Under the pieces are notes generated by a model, which was not told the origin of the DNA, made no database searches, and saw nothing but the letters and a program-made list of their open reading frames with translations. A stretch of 43,974 bases of DNA. Source: CAIPAT01 sp037144075 (GTDB taxonomy: Bacteria > Verrucomicrobiota > Lentisphaeria > Victivallales > Victivallaceae). The DNA is taken from positions 1 through 43,974 of the forward strand of contig JBAWXM010000004.1 in assembly GCA_037144075.1 (NCBI GenBank), given 5' to 3'. Shown here one piece after another: positions 17,189 to 25,512 of this stretch. The position numbers were made by a program, and so were the translations under genes. The number at the start of each line of letters is the position of its first letter. The first letter of the stretch is position 1.

Positions 17189-17294
17189 CAAACACAGTTC
17201 CATAACGCAGAAGATGTGGTTATAATTTTTTTGACGGAAATCTTCTGTGAGAGAGTAGATTATTAACCATTCCTGGATTACTTTACACTACATT

Positions 17295-18281
17295 ATGAAA
17301 AATAAATATTTTGTCAGCTACATAGATATGCAGCTTATAGTCGAGCCGGATGATGGCATCGAACCTATCCTGAGTTTGATTGCCTCGACAAAGAAAAAGC
17401 TTGATATCAAACAGTTCAAGTTTACCGAACCGAGCTTAATCATGGCGACCATCAATGCAATGCAGCGCGGGGTGCATGTCCGCGTCATGCTCAATCCGAC
17501 ACTCTCCACTGGCGAGCGGGACAATGATGAGAGCTTTAAACAGTTGGACGCGGCGGGAGTGGCAGTCCGCTGGACGAATCCAGCCTTTCAGGTAACACAT
17601 GAAAAAAGCCTCGTGTCCGATGGGGCGCAGGCGCTGATTTCATCGTTTAATTTTGCCCCGAAGTATTTCGAAAAAACGAGGGATTACGGAATTCTGACCT
17701 CGATACCGAGCCTGGTCAACGAAATTTCCGCGTGTTTTGAGTCTGACTGGGAGCGGAAACCTTTCTCTCCGAATCCTGAGATTCCGCTCGTCTGGAGCAT
17801 TGGCGATGCGCGGCAGCGCTTGTCCGATTTTATCTCCAGCGCCGAAGAGACGCTTGAGGTGCAGCACATCAAATATGTCGAAGGCATCTTGCTTGAGCGA
17901 ATTGTCGAAGCGCAGCACAGGGGGGTACATGTCCTTGTATTGACTGGCGGGCTGCACGGCATCCCGATACGTGATGTCCCGGAGACCTGCGCATCTCTTC
18001 GGATACTCCACCGGGCCGGAGTCAAAGTCCATGCCCAAAAACATCCCGCACTCCATGCAAAGTTAATGATAGCCGACGGGAAACGCGCACTCCTCGGCTC
18101 CACCAACCTGCACCGTCACGCATTCGAGCTCCGTCGCGAACTGAGTGTTATCGTTGATGACGAATTCATCATTTCCAGACTCCGCGCCGTCTTTGCTGCC
18201 GACTGGGCGGGCAGCAAGCATTTTCATGCGCCAAATCCGTTTGATGCGACCGCTGACAACCCCGAGGCCTTCGGCTTATGA
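17295..18281 (+). CDS. Phospholipase D-like protein with two HKD motifs
   Basis: A 328-residue PLD-superfamily protein with two phosphodiesterase half-sites: HEKSLVSDGAQALISSFN near residue 103 and HAKLMIADGKRALLGSTN near residue 252. Both HxKx4D signatures are present, so it should form the usual two-lobed active site. There is no signal peptide or membrane segment, unlike cardiolipin synthases, so a cytoplasmic phosphodiesterase or nuclease-like role is as likely as phospholipid chemistry. It overlaps the downstream CHR gene by ATGA. Codon use looks richer in C-ending codons than the neighbouring sulfur genes. Its link to sulfur metabolism is unclear; it lies inside the 25-bp-repeat-bounded segment. 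Confidence 0.8.
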   Translation: MKNKYFVSYIDMQLIVEPDDGIEPILSLIASTKKKLDIKQFKFTEPSLIMATINAMQRGVHVRVMLNPTLSTGERDNDESFKQLDAAGVAVRWTNPAFQVTHEKSLVSDGAQALISSFNFAPKYFEKTRDYGILTSIPSLVNEISACFESDWERKPFSPNPEIPLVWSIGDARQRLSDFISSAEETLEVQHIKYVEGILLERIVEAQHRGVHVLVLTGGLHGIPIRDVPETCASLRILHRAGVKVHAQKHPALHAKLMIADGKRALLGSTNLHRHAFELRRELSVIVDDEFIISRLRAVFAADWAGSKHFHAPNPFDATADNPEAFGL

Positions 18282-18889
18282 ACAATCCTGAAGCGTACAA
18301 TATTTCTACAGTTCCCGCTCCAACTCCCGACTCACCATGCGTCGCGGCAATTTTCATTTGTTTTGCCAAAATGACGCTTTTCAGCTTCGGCGGCGGACTG
18401 ACCGCCTGGTCGCGGCAGATACTGGTTGAAGAAAAGGGGTGGCTCTCTGACAGTGAATTCCTGGAGATACTTTCACTCAGTCAGGCGCTTCCCGGGGCAA
18501 TCAATGCCAATCTGGCAATCATAGCCGGACGTAAACTTAAAGGAATGGCCGGGGCTATTTCCGCTATTCTCGGATTGACGCTTCCTGCGATGATGATTCT
18601 TGCCCTCCTCGTTTCTCTTTATATCTCCTACGGTTCGAATCCGGCGGTAGGCAAGGCACTTAATGGCGTCACCTGCGCCTGTGCGGGGCTTTCCGCAGCA
18701 ACCGCATACCGTCTTGGGAAGAAACATTTCAAAAATCCCCTGGGCCTGGTTTTTGTCATCGGCACGGTATTTCTTGTCGGCATACTTCGCTTCTCGTTAA
18801 TACCAATACTTCTATCACTCGGCCCAATAAGCGCACTATGCGTGTGGCTTGCAGGCAGGCGCACAGCATCATCGGAGAAAATATTATGA
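18278..18889 (+). CDS. CHR-family transporter, N-terminal half (split ChrA)
   Basis: A chromate-ion-transporter family half protein of 203 residues. The hallmark FSFGGGLTAWSRQILVEEKGWLS and LSQALPGAINANLA motifs are present, followed by four or five membrane segments. Such short CHR proteins work as pairs of opposite topology, here with the next gene, whose ATG overlaps this stop as ATGA. Characterised members export chromate, a sulfate analogue. Inside a sulfur island a sulfate- or thio-oxyanion role is conceivable but not shown. Confidence 0.85.
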   Translation: MNNPEAYNISTVPAPTPDSPCVAAIFICFAKMTLFSFGGGLTAWSRQILVEEKGWLSDSEFLEILSLSQALPGAINANLAIIAGRKLKGMAGAISAILGLTLPAMMILALLVSLYISYGSNPAVGKALNGVTCACAGLSAATAYRLGKKHFKNPLGLVFVIGTVFLVGILRFSLIPILLSLGPISALCVWLAGRRTASSEKIL

Positions 18890-19413
18890 AGGACAACGCC
18901 ATCTTTCAAATCGCACGGATCTGCTCCTCTTTGTCGATCATGGCATTTGGCGGCGGCAAAAGCATGATTCCCGACTTACACAAAGAGGCCGTGACTGATC
19001 TGAAATGGATGAGTGAAGAACGCTTCGTGGATCTCTTCGCGATATCACAAACCGCACCGGGACCATCAACGCTTTTTGTGAGCCTTATCGGCTATCAAGC
19101 CGCCGGATGGACTGGTTTTCTCGTCGCCGCACTCACCTTGTTGCTGCCTGAATTCATTCTCGTGTATTCTATATCAGTCACCTGGGACAGTATCCGCAAG
19201 AAGCCAATCAGCCACATCATTACTGAAGGGGTGGCGCCGGTGACGATTGGACTTCTGTTCTCGGGTGCTATCGTGGTCGCGACAAGCTCGGTTCATGGAG
19301 CAGGCGGAGCGGTTGTTGCTATCTTCGCCTTCTTTATCTTCTGTCTGACAAAGATCAACCCGATCCTCGTGATGGCAATCGCCGCGATTATTGGATTAAT
19401 GGGCTGGGCGTGA
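18886..19413 (+). CDS. CHR-family transporter, C-terminal half (split ChrA)
   Basis: Second half of the short-chain CHR pair, 175 residues, with its own MAFGGGKSMIPDL and ISQTAPGPSTLFVSLIGY motifs and four or five membrane segments. The start at 18886 has GGAG upstream and overlaps the first half's stop; a longer frame from 18838 would lie wholly inside the preceding gene. The stop is followed by about 430 bases of noncoding DNA, so this ends the PLD-CHR unit. Confidence 0.85.
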   Translation: MKDNAIFQIARICSSLSIMAFGGGKSMIPDLHKEAVTDLKWMSEERFVDLFAISQTAPGPSTLFVSLIGYQAAGWTGFLVAALTLLLPEFILVYSISVTWDSIRKKPISHIITEGVAPVTIGLLFSGAIVVATSSVHGAGGAVVAIFAFFIFCLTKINPILVMAIAAIIGLMGWA

Positions 19414-19458
19414 GACATTTCCTTCGCACCAAAATTAAAATCCTCATGTAATAGATTT

Positions 19459-19500
19459 AATGTTTATTTAAAGAATAAACAATTATGCTGTAATATGGGC
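19459..19500 (+). promoter_or_regulatory. Operator-like inverted repeat and promoter, aminotransferase operon
   Basis: TGTTTATT-TAAAG-AATAAACA is a perfect eight-base inverted repeat with a five-base spacer (19461-19481), the same motif as at 41388-41418. TTTAAA with TGTAAT 16 bases later could be the -35 and -10. It lies about 370 bases before the aminotransferase start, a leader length comparable to the copies at 11.8 and 42.4 kb, and probably drives the corrinoid operon. Confidence 0.6.
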
Positions 19501-19849
19501 TTGGCAGGTATTGCCGTTTAGTGTATAATTATTTATTAAAATAGCTTTAAATGTGCGTATAATGCAAGAAAATTATAGTTTTCATATTGACTATGTAGAG
19601 TAGTAATGATAAAGTATAATACTTTACAGTTATGATAAAGTTTATATAACAATACAGTAAATAAACAAGGAGTGATGATGCTTTCGTCAAGCTAAGCGCA
19701 ACTGGAAGCGGACTTTCTCGACTAATTCTAGGAGAAGCATCCAGGCATTTTCCGATAGACCTGCATCAATATTGATGCCAGTAAACACGTCTTCGATACC
19801 GCCGTAAAATGCTCCCATTGCGCCATGAAAAAGAAAGCGAAGTTAAACT
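19501..19849 (+). other. Long 5' leader of the aminotransferase/corrinoid operon
   Basis: AT-rich DNA with several TATAAT-like boxes (about 19523, 19559, 19616), followed by AAGGAG and a six-codon frame MMLSSS starting at 19675. Next comes a stretch (about 19700-19745) with ACTTT, then ATTCT, then AGCATCC in the same order as the conserved leader block at 11946-11988, but otherwise diverged. It may be a third, degenerate copy of that leader. I see no cysteine-rich peptide here and no longer gene. Confidence 0.35.
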
Positions 19850-21010
19850 ATGCCGTTAATTTCAGCAAAAGTTAAAAGATTTAGCGAGTCAGTCATTCGC
19901 CGGATGACCCGTGTCGCCAACGAGTATGATGCGATAAATCTGTCTCAGGGGTTTCCCGACTTTGATCCGCCGGATGAGTTGCGTCAAGCCGCAGCCCAGG
20001 CAGGTCACGCAGGGCCGCATCAGTATGCTATTACCTGGGGTGCTCCTAAATTCCGCAATGCGCTGGCTAAAAAGCAGTCGCAATGGATGAATCTTGAGAT
20101 TAATCCTGAAACCGATATCGTCGTTACTTGCGGCAGTACCGAAGCAATGATGGCGGCCATGATGACTGTCTGCGACCCCGGTGACAAGGTAATCGTCTTC
20201 TCGCCGTTTTACGAGAATTACGGGGCTGATGCCATTTTGTCCGGAGCAGAACCGATTTTTGTGCCGCTGCGTCCGCCAGACTTCCTGTTTGATCCGGACG
20301 AACTGGAAAAAGCTTTCCAGCTAGGACCCAAGGCGCTGGTACTCTGCAATCCCTCCAATCCGTCAGGCAAAGTTTTTTCCCGCGAGGAGCTTGAAATTAT
20401 TGCGCGCCTGGCGGTAAAATATGACACTTTTGTGATTACCGACGAAGTATACGAGCACATTGTCTATGCCCCGCTGCGTCACACTTATATTGCATCGCTG
20501 CCGGGAATGTTCGAACGGACGCTATCATGCAGTTCGCTGTCCAAGACCTATTCGATCACCGGCTGGCGGATCGGCTACATCATCGGTCCGGAATATCTTA
20601 TTTCCGAGGCGCGGAAAATCCACGATTTCCTCACCGTCGGCGCGGCTGCCCCGCTGCAGGAAGCGGCGGTGGCCGGACTGGAGTTGCCAGGTCAGTATTA
20701 CGATGATCTGCTGACAAAATATACTTCCAGACGAAACCTTTTTCTGGAGGCACTGGACAGTGCCGGTCTTACTTTTACAAAACCGCAGGGCGCATATTAT
20801 GTTATGGTCGATATCAGCAAATTCGGGTTTCCCGATGATACCGCCTTTTGCGAATGGATGGCGAAGGTAATCGGTGTGGCTGCGGTACCGGGATCAAGTT
20901 TCTTCCGTGAGCCGGTAAAACACCTGATCCGTTTCCACTTCGCCAAAAAGCTGGAGACCTTGATTGATGCTGGAATCCGGTTGCGCAAATTAAAGGACTT
21001 CAGCCAATGA
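19850..21010 (+). CDS. PLP-dependent class I aminotransferase
   Basis: A fold-type I aminotransferase of 386 residues. Visible landmarks are NLSQGFPDFDPP, the cofactor-binding CGSTEAMMAAM, CNPSNPSGKVF, TDEVYEH, the Schiff-base lysine K232 in SLSKTYSITGWRIGY and the substrate-carboxylate arginine in HLIRFHFAK. It resembles the YbdL/kynurenine aminotransferase group, whose members often accept methionine. Methionine or its oxo-acid is therefore a reasonable substrate in this sulfur setting, but aspartate or aromatic specificity cannot be excluded. It is upstream of the corrinoid operon, and a CysCys mini-frame overlaps its stop codon. Confidence 0.8.
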   Translation: MPLISAKVKRFSESVIRRMTRVANEYDAINLSQGFPDFDPPDELRQAAAQAGHAGPHQYAITWGAPKFRNALAKKQSQWMNLEINPETDIVVTCGSTEAMMAAMMTVCDPGDKVIVFSPFYENYGADAILSGAEPIFVPLRPPDFLFDPDELEKAFQLGPKALVLCNPSNPSGKVFSREELEIIARLAVKYDTFVITDEVYEHIVYAPLRHTYIASLPGMFERTLSCSSLSKTYSITGWRIGYIIGPEYLISEARKIHDFLTVGAAAPLQEAAVAGLELPGQYYDDLLTKYTSRRNLFLEALDSAGLTFTKPQGAYYVMVDISKFGFPDDTAFCEWMAKVIGVAAVPGSSFFREPVKHLIRFHFAKKLETLIDAGIRLRKLKDFSQ

Positions 21011-21048
21011 AAATTGCCAAACGTAATTATTGCTGTATAACACAATAA
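21007..21048 (+). CDS. Cys-Cys mini-ORF MKIAKRNYCCITQ before corrinoid gene
   Basis: A 13-codon frame whose ATG overlaps the aminotransferase stop (ATGA) and has AAAGGA nine bases upstream. It carries adjacent TGC TGT codons and ends 22 bases before the corrinoid-protein start. It is the third site in this window where a tiny frame with adjacent cysteines precedes a sulfur-related gene. Unlike the MCCRI peptides it has no second copy to prove selection, so it may be chance. Confidence 0.4.
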   Translation: MKIAKRNYCCITQ

Positions 21049-21057
21049 ATTTTAAAA

Positions 21058-21082
21058 AAGGAAATATTGCATGAGTATCAAT
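21058..21082. repeat. 25-bp direct repeat, right copy
   Basis: Identical to 17161-17185. Here it is functional sequence: AAGGA ribosome-binding site, ATG and the first codons (MSIN) of the corrinoid-protein gene. The left copy therefore looks like the duplicate. Confidence 0.9.
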
Positions 21083-21727
21083 CAGGAAGAATTGTTTCAG
21101 CGCCTTGCTGGGGCTGTTGTCAACATGGAAGAAAATTTAGCTGCGGAACTCTCCCGCGAAGCCGTCGCCGCCGGAATGGATGCATATCAAGCCATTGAGC
21201 AAGGCCTTGTGGCCGGGATGAGCCGCGCCGGGGACTTGTTCGAACAGGAAGAATACTTTATTCCTGAACTGCTGATGTGTTCTGACGCCATGTATGCGGG
21301 GCTGGAAATTCTTAAACCGCACCTGAAGACCGACGCGTTAGCCGACCGGCCTAAAATTATCATCGGCGTGGTCGAGGGAGATACTCATGATATTGGCAAA
21401 AACCTGGTAAAAATCATGCTTGAATCATCCGGATTCGACTTGATTGATCTTGGTCGGGACATTCCTCCAGCCGTTTTTGTTGACAAAGCAGTTGAAATCA
21501 ACGCTCAGATAATCGCCTTGTCAACCCTGATGACCACCACCATGGACGGGATGGGCGAAGTCATAAAAATCCTGAAAGAACGCGGTTTGAGAGAAAAAGT
21601 AAAAGTGATGATCGGCGGCGGGCCGATCTCGCAACAGTTTGCCGATCGCATCGGTGCCGACGGATATTCCGCCAATGCCGCCGGTGCGGTACGATTAGCC
21701 AAAAAACTGTCGGGACTGGAGGCATGA
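21071..21727 (+). CDS. Corrinoid (B12-binding) methyltransferase protein
   Basis: A 218-residue cobalamin-binding methyl carrier of the MtaC/MtbC/MtmC type. The N-terminal helical cap domain covers about residues 1-90. The Rossmann domain begins IIIGVVEGDTHDIG, with the D104-x-H106-x-x-G109 motif giving the histidine ligand to cobalt, and ends in MIGGGPISQQFADRIGADGYSANA. Carriers of this family take a methyl group from a substrate-specific methyltransferase and pass it to a second one. Two UroD-type methyltransferases follow directly, and the RACE protein downstream should reactivate the oxidised Co(II) form. Confidence 0.92.
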   Translation: MSINQEELFQRLAGAVVNMEENLAAELSREAVAAGMDAYQAIEQGLVAGMSRAGDLFEQEEYFIPELLMCSDAMYAGLEILKPHLKTDALADRPKIIIGVVEGDTHDIGKNLVKIMLESSGFDLIDLGRDIPPAVFVDKAVEINAQIIALSTLMTTTMDGMGEVIKILKERGLREKVKVMIGGGPISQQFADRIGADGYSANAAGAVRLAKKLSGLEA

Positions 21728-21730
21728 CTT

Positions 21731-22789
21731 ATGCTGCTAGATAAATTTACTCCGATTCAGCGTTTCGCCGCATATGCTCGCGGTGAGCCGCTTGACCGAC
21801 TGCCATGCGTACCGATTATCGGTAATACCGCCGCGAGGGTAATCGGCGTCAAAGTCAGTCAACTCCGCACTGATGCGGCTTTGCTGGCAAAAGCTCAGAT
21901 CGATTCTTATCGTAAGTTCGGTTATGATGTCGTTCGGGTCTTTACCGATCTTTATGTGATTGGCGAAGCAATGGGGGCGAAAATCCGGATTCCTGACGAT
22001 GAAACCGCTTATCTCGAAACTCCCGTGCTGCATGATATTGCTGATAGCCATAAACTTCGCCCCGTTAATCCGCATCGAGACGGGATTCTGCCGTTACAAC
22101 TCGAAGCGATGCGTCGGGTTGCCGGGGAAATTGGCGCCGAAGTTCCAGTGACCGGCGCCTTGACCTGTCCCTTTACGAACGCTTCGTTTCTGATCGGGGC
22201 CGAGGCGCTGGCCCGGCTGCTGCTGAAAAATCCCGAGGCTGTACATAAACTTTGCCGCATATCGCTGGAATCGGCTATCGCTTGCGCTGATGCAATCATA
22301 GAAACCGGTTGTACTCCCAGCTTGACCGATGCCATGTCTTCGTCAACGGTAATCAGTCCGCGCCAGTTCCGCGAATTCAGTCTGCCGTATTTGAAGGAGC
22401 TGATCAACCATATTGGCTCTCGCGGCAAAAAAGTTACACTGCACATCTGCGGCAAGACCCGCCTGATCTGGTCCGACATGGCAGATACCGGCGCAGTATG
22501 CCTGTCTCTTGACAACGATGCCGACCTTGCCGAGGCTAGGCTGGCGGTTGGTGAGCGCGTCAGGCTGATGGGCAATGTACCTACGGCGGCAGTTATGCTG
22601 CAGGGAACGTCCGAAGAAGTGCGCCAGGCGGTTTTTACGGTTGCCAGCAAGGCTTGGGACAATCCTAAAGGATTGATCGTCGCCTCCGGATGTAGCCTGC
22701 CAACCGAAACTCCGTTTGCCAATATTACTGCAATGATGGATGCGGTCAGGGAACTCTCCTGGCCGATCCGAAAGGAGCTGTTATCATGA
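21731..22789 (+). CDS. UroD-type corrinoid methyltransferase (MtaA/CmuA family), copy 1
   Basis: A 352-residue zinc methyltransferase of the uroporphyrinogen-decarboxylase fold. The zinc site is HICGK around residue 240 with a distal cysteine in VASGCSLPTETP. Members of this family move methyl groups between a corrinoid protein and a thiol or folate acceptor. It begins four bases after the corrinoid protein with GGAGG upstream and overlaps the next methyltransferase by ATGA. Two adjacent but divergent copies suggest a pair: one loads methyl onto the corrinoid, one removes it. A methylated sulfur compound is the likely donor from context, not from sequence. Confidence 0.85.
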   Translation: MLLDKFTPIQRFAAYARGEPLDRLPCVPIIGNTAARVIGVKVSQLRTDAALLAKAQIDSYRKFGYDVVRVFTDLYVIGEAMGAKIRIPDDETAYLETPVLHDIADSHKLRPVNPHRDGILPLQLEAMRRVAGEIGAEVPVTGALTCPFTNASFLIGAEALARLLLKNPEAVHKLCRISLESAIACADAIIETGCTPSLTDAMSSSTVISPRQFREFSLPYLKELINHIGSRGKKVTLHICGKTRLIWSDMADTGAVCLSLDNDADLAEARLAVGERVRLMGNVPTAAVMLQGTSEEVRQAVFTVASKAWDNPKGLIVASGCSLPTETPFANITAMMDAVRELSWPIRKELLS

Positions 22790-23829
22790 ATGAACTTAAC
22801 CCGAAACAACGCCTGCTGGCGGCGCTGAATAAGAATCCCGTCGATCGTCCGCCAGTAATCTGCATGGGGGGGATGATGAACGCTGCCGTTACTGAGATAG
22901 TTAAAGGTTCCGAGGCAAGGTTACCGGCAGCTCATTTTGATGCTGCACTGATGGCAACGCTAGTCGGCCAAGTCCAGGTAGCAACCGGATTTGAGAATTA
23001 CGGTATTCCGTTCTGCATGACCATCGAAGCAGAAGCCCTCGGAAGTCAGATTGATCCCGGTACCGAACTCTGCGAACCCAAAGTGGCAAAGGAAATCTTT
23101 CCTTCGGTGGATGCCCTGGTGAAAAAAAATATCAAAGACATCTGCGACCATTCCAGGGTTGCTGTGGTGGTAGAAGCGATCAGACAACTGGCGGGGCGTA
23201 ACTCCGGCATTCCGGTGGTAGCCAGCCTGACCGGACCGGTCAGCACCGCTGCCTCGATTGTCGATCCGATGACTTTTCTCAAGGAGATGCGCAAAAATCC
23301 GGAAGGCGTACACCGGCTGATGAGTTACGTAACAGCATTCCTCAAGGAATTTGCCGGGCGGGCGTTCGCCGCCGGCGCGGATGTCGTTGCTATCGGCGAT
23401 CCCACCGCTACCGGTGAAATCCTGGGGCCCCGCGCTTTTGAGGAATTTGCCGTGCGCTATATCAATGAACTCACCACTCATATTCGTGCGCTGGGCGGAC
23501 GCAGCATTATTCATATCTGCGGAGACATGTCGTCCTCGCGGCGCTTTCTCGGCCAGATTACGGCGGATGCCGTTAGCGTGGACGCTAATGTAAATCTGGT
23601 AAAACTGAAAGAGGAATTTCCCGGCCTGGTGGCAATGGGTAATCTCAGTACCTATCTGCTGGAATGGGGGCCTGCGGAAAAAATTGCGCAGATCGCTACA
23701 AAACTCGCCGCCGATGGCATTGACATAGTCTCTCCCGCCTGCGGCCTGAGCTGCTCGACCCGGATTAATCATATTCGCGCTATGACCAACGCTGTCAGAA
23801 AGGAGGAACCCGCCCATGCCGGTAATTGA
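22786..23829 (+). CDS. UroD-type corrinoid methyltransferase (MtaA/CmuA family), copy 2
   Basis: A 347-residue paralogue of the preceding product. The zinc motif is HICGD and the distal cysteine lies in SPACGLSCSTRI. GDPTATGEILGPRAFEEFA is the family's central substrate-pocket segment and SLTGPVSTAASI the N-terminal one. Low resemblance to copy 1 outside the core argues for a different partner or substrate rather than a recent duplication. It overlaps copy 1 by four bases and the RACE gene by 14, so the set is translated in near-fixed ratio. Confidence 0.85.
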   Translation: MNELNPKQRLLAALNKNPVDRPPVICMGGMMNAAVTEIVKGSEARLPAAHFDAALMATLVGQVQVATGFENYGIPFCMTIEAEALGSQIDPGTELCEPKVAKEIFPSVDALVKKNIKDICDHSRVAVVVEAIRQLAGRNSGIPVVASLTGPVSTAASIVDPMTFLKEMRKNPEGVHRLMSYVTAFLKEFAGRAFAAGADVVAIGDPTATGEILGPRAFEEFAVRYINELTTHIRALGGRSIIHICGDMSSSRRFLGQITADAVSVDANVNLVKLKEEFPGLVAMGNLSTYLLEWGPAEKIAQIATKLAADGIDIVSPACGLSCSTRINHIRAMTNAVRKEEPAHAGN

Positions 23830-25495
23830 GTTTATTCCTTCCGGCCGGAAAGTCGAAGTATCCTCAGGTTCGACTTTACTGGAAGCATCTGTTGCGGCTG
23901 GCGTAATGGTTGAATCGCCATGCAGTGGCGCGGGTGTTTGCGGCAAGTGCAAAGTCTGGCTGCCGCACGAATCACGGAGATTGGTCAGGACTGATGACAG
24001 TCTGCTGCCGTCTGCTGAAATCGCGCTCGGCTTTGTTCTGGCCTGTCATGCCATCGCCATTGCTGACGTTAAAGTGACGATTCCTGAAAAAGATGACGGC
24101 AAAATGAAGATTCTCCATGCCGGAAAGAGCGTGGAATTGCCCTTTATTCCAGCTTTCAGCAAACGTTATGATGCCGATAATAACCATACGGTGGTAAGCA
24201 ATTTTGAAGGCCGTGAAATCACCGCGGAAACGGGCGACACTACCGCGTTCAACACTGCGTTGGCGATCGATATCGGCACCACGACGCTGGTCGTCAGCCT
24301 GATCGACTTGCGTACCGGCAAAGAACTGGCGTCGAAATCAGCGCTTAATCCGCAGGCGCGCCGCGCCGGGGATGTGCTGTCGCGAATCAAAATGGGGTCC
24401 GAACCCGAAGGCCTGGCTCTTCTATATGGCGAACTTGCTGCGGAAATAGATCGCCTTACCGGGGAATTAGCCGCCGAAACAGGGATTAGCCGTCAATTCA
24501 TCTACGAAGCAGTCTACGCCGGTAATACTTGTATGCTGCATCTGGCCGCCAGCGTCAACCCGTATTCGCTGGGTAAGCTGCCGTTTACGCCAGCACTGAC
24601 CACTCCGTCCGATCTTCCTGCCTCCGGCCTGGGATTGAACCTTAATCGTAAAGCCTCTGTATATTTGCCCCCCGTGGTTTCCGGATTTGTCGGCGCGGAC
24701 ATTACCGCCGGAATATTGGCCACCGGCCTCGACAAATTACCTGGTTCAACCTTGTTTATCGACATTGGCACTAACGGCGAAATGGTACTCAATCGCGATG
24801 GCAAGATGCTGGCTACCTCCACCGCCGCCGGTCCGGCTTTCGAGGGAATGAATATTTCCTGCGGTATGCGGGCGCTATCTGGAGCGGTGGAGTTTTTCAA
24901 GGTCGGTGACTCCGGAATTATGCTCCGCACCATCGGCAATGAACAGTCTTCCGGACTCTGCGGCAGTGGCCTGATAGACGTTGTCGCCGAACTGGTGGCT
25001 GCCGGCGCGATCGACCGCAACGGCAAGCTCGCCCGGCCCGGCAAGGCCGACAATGTTCATCCGTTAATAGTTCCGCATCTGGCGGAAGTGGAAGGCAAAC
25101 CGGCATTCAAAGTGGCCGACAATGTATTTTTGCTACAGAAAGATATTCGTCAGGTACAACTGGCAAAGGGTGCTGTGCGGGTGGGGGTAGATCTGCTGTT
25201 GCGCAACGCCGGAATCGCGCCTGAACAAGTAGATCTGGTGCTGGTGGCCGGATCGTTCGGTTATCATCTGCGTACCGAAAGCCTGATCCGGCTCGGATTG
25301 CTGCCCGAATCCTTTGCGGACAAGGTGGAATTTGTCGGAAATACCTCACTTGCCGGCGCAAAACTGCTGTTGACCTGCGCCGAAGCCCGGGAACGGCTGC
25401 AACAGGCTGCCTGCGAAGTTACGACCGTCAATCTGGCCGAAACCGCCGATTTTCAACAAGTGTTCGTCAACGCAATGTCTTTTCCTAAAATCTAA
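23816..25495 (+). CDS. RACE protein: reductive activator of corrinoid enzymes
   Basis: A 559-residue ASKHA-domain (DUF4445) ferredoxin. The N-terminal [2Fe-2S] domain has C36, C42, C45 and C77 (PCSGAGVCGKC ... LACH). An ASKHA ATPase follows, with AIDIGTTTLVVSLIDL, LFIDIGTNGEMVLN and CGSGLIDVVAEL as nucleotide-binding loops. These proteins use ATP to reduce inactive cob(II)amide to cob(I)amide on corrinoid proteins. The start has AAAGGAGG upstream. It should serve the 21071 corrinoid protein, and its presence predicts turnover under reducing conditions. Confidence 0.93.
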   Translation: MPVIEFIPSGRKVEVSSGSTLLEASVAAGVMVESPCSGAGVCGKCKVWLPHESRRLVRTDDSLLPSAEIALGFVLACHAIAIADVKVTIPEKDDGKMKILHAGKSVELPFIPAFSKRYDADNNHTVVSNFEGREITAETGDTTAFNTALAIDIGTTTLVVSLIDLRTGKELASKSALNPQARRAGDVLSRIKMGSEPEGLALLYGELAAEIDRLTGELAAETGISRQFIYEAVYAGNTCMLHLAASVNPYSLGKLPFTPALTTPSDLPASGLGLNLNRKASVYLPPVVSGFVGADITAGILATGLDKLPGSTLFIDIGTNGEMVLNRDGKMLATSTAAGPAFEGMNISCGMRALSGAVEFFKVGDSGIMLRTIGNEQSSGLCGSGLIDVVAELVAAGAIDRNGKLARPGKADNVHPLIVPHLAEVEGKPAFKVADNVFLLQKDIRQVQLAKGAVRVGVDLLLRNAGIAPEQVDLVLVAGSFGYHLRTESLIRLGLLPESFADKVEFVGNTSLAGAKLLLTCAEARERLQQAACEVTTVNLAETADFQQVFVNAMSFPKI

Positions 25496-25512
25496 TTGCA
25501 AGGAGTATTACT

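Larger units (their letters stand above)
16866..17294. other. Noncoding region with micro-ORFs and hairpins
   Basis: About 430 bases after cysK1. A GCGGG/TCCGC hairpin (16882-16896) resembles those at 28746 and 40238. Two tiny frames follow with purine-rich leaders: 17061-17129 (22 codons, MKDRLEKMSM...) and 17132-17188. An inverted repeat CAGAAGAT/ATCTTCTG (17208-17247) lies upstream of the PLD gene. The 25-base repeat at 17161 falls inside. I see no full gene. Confidence 0.5.

Noticed and set aside
19501..19849. Cobalamin riboswitch before the corrinoid operon
   Set aside because: I could not find the conserved B12-box core in this leader on either strand.
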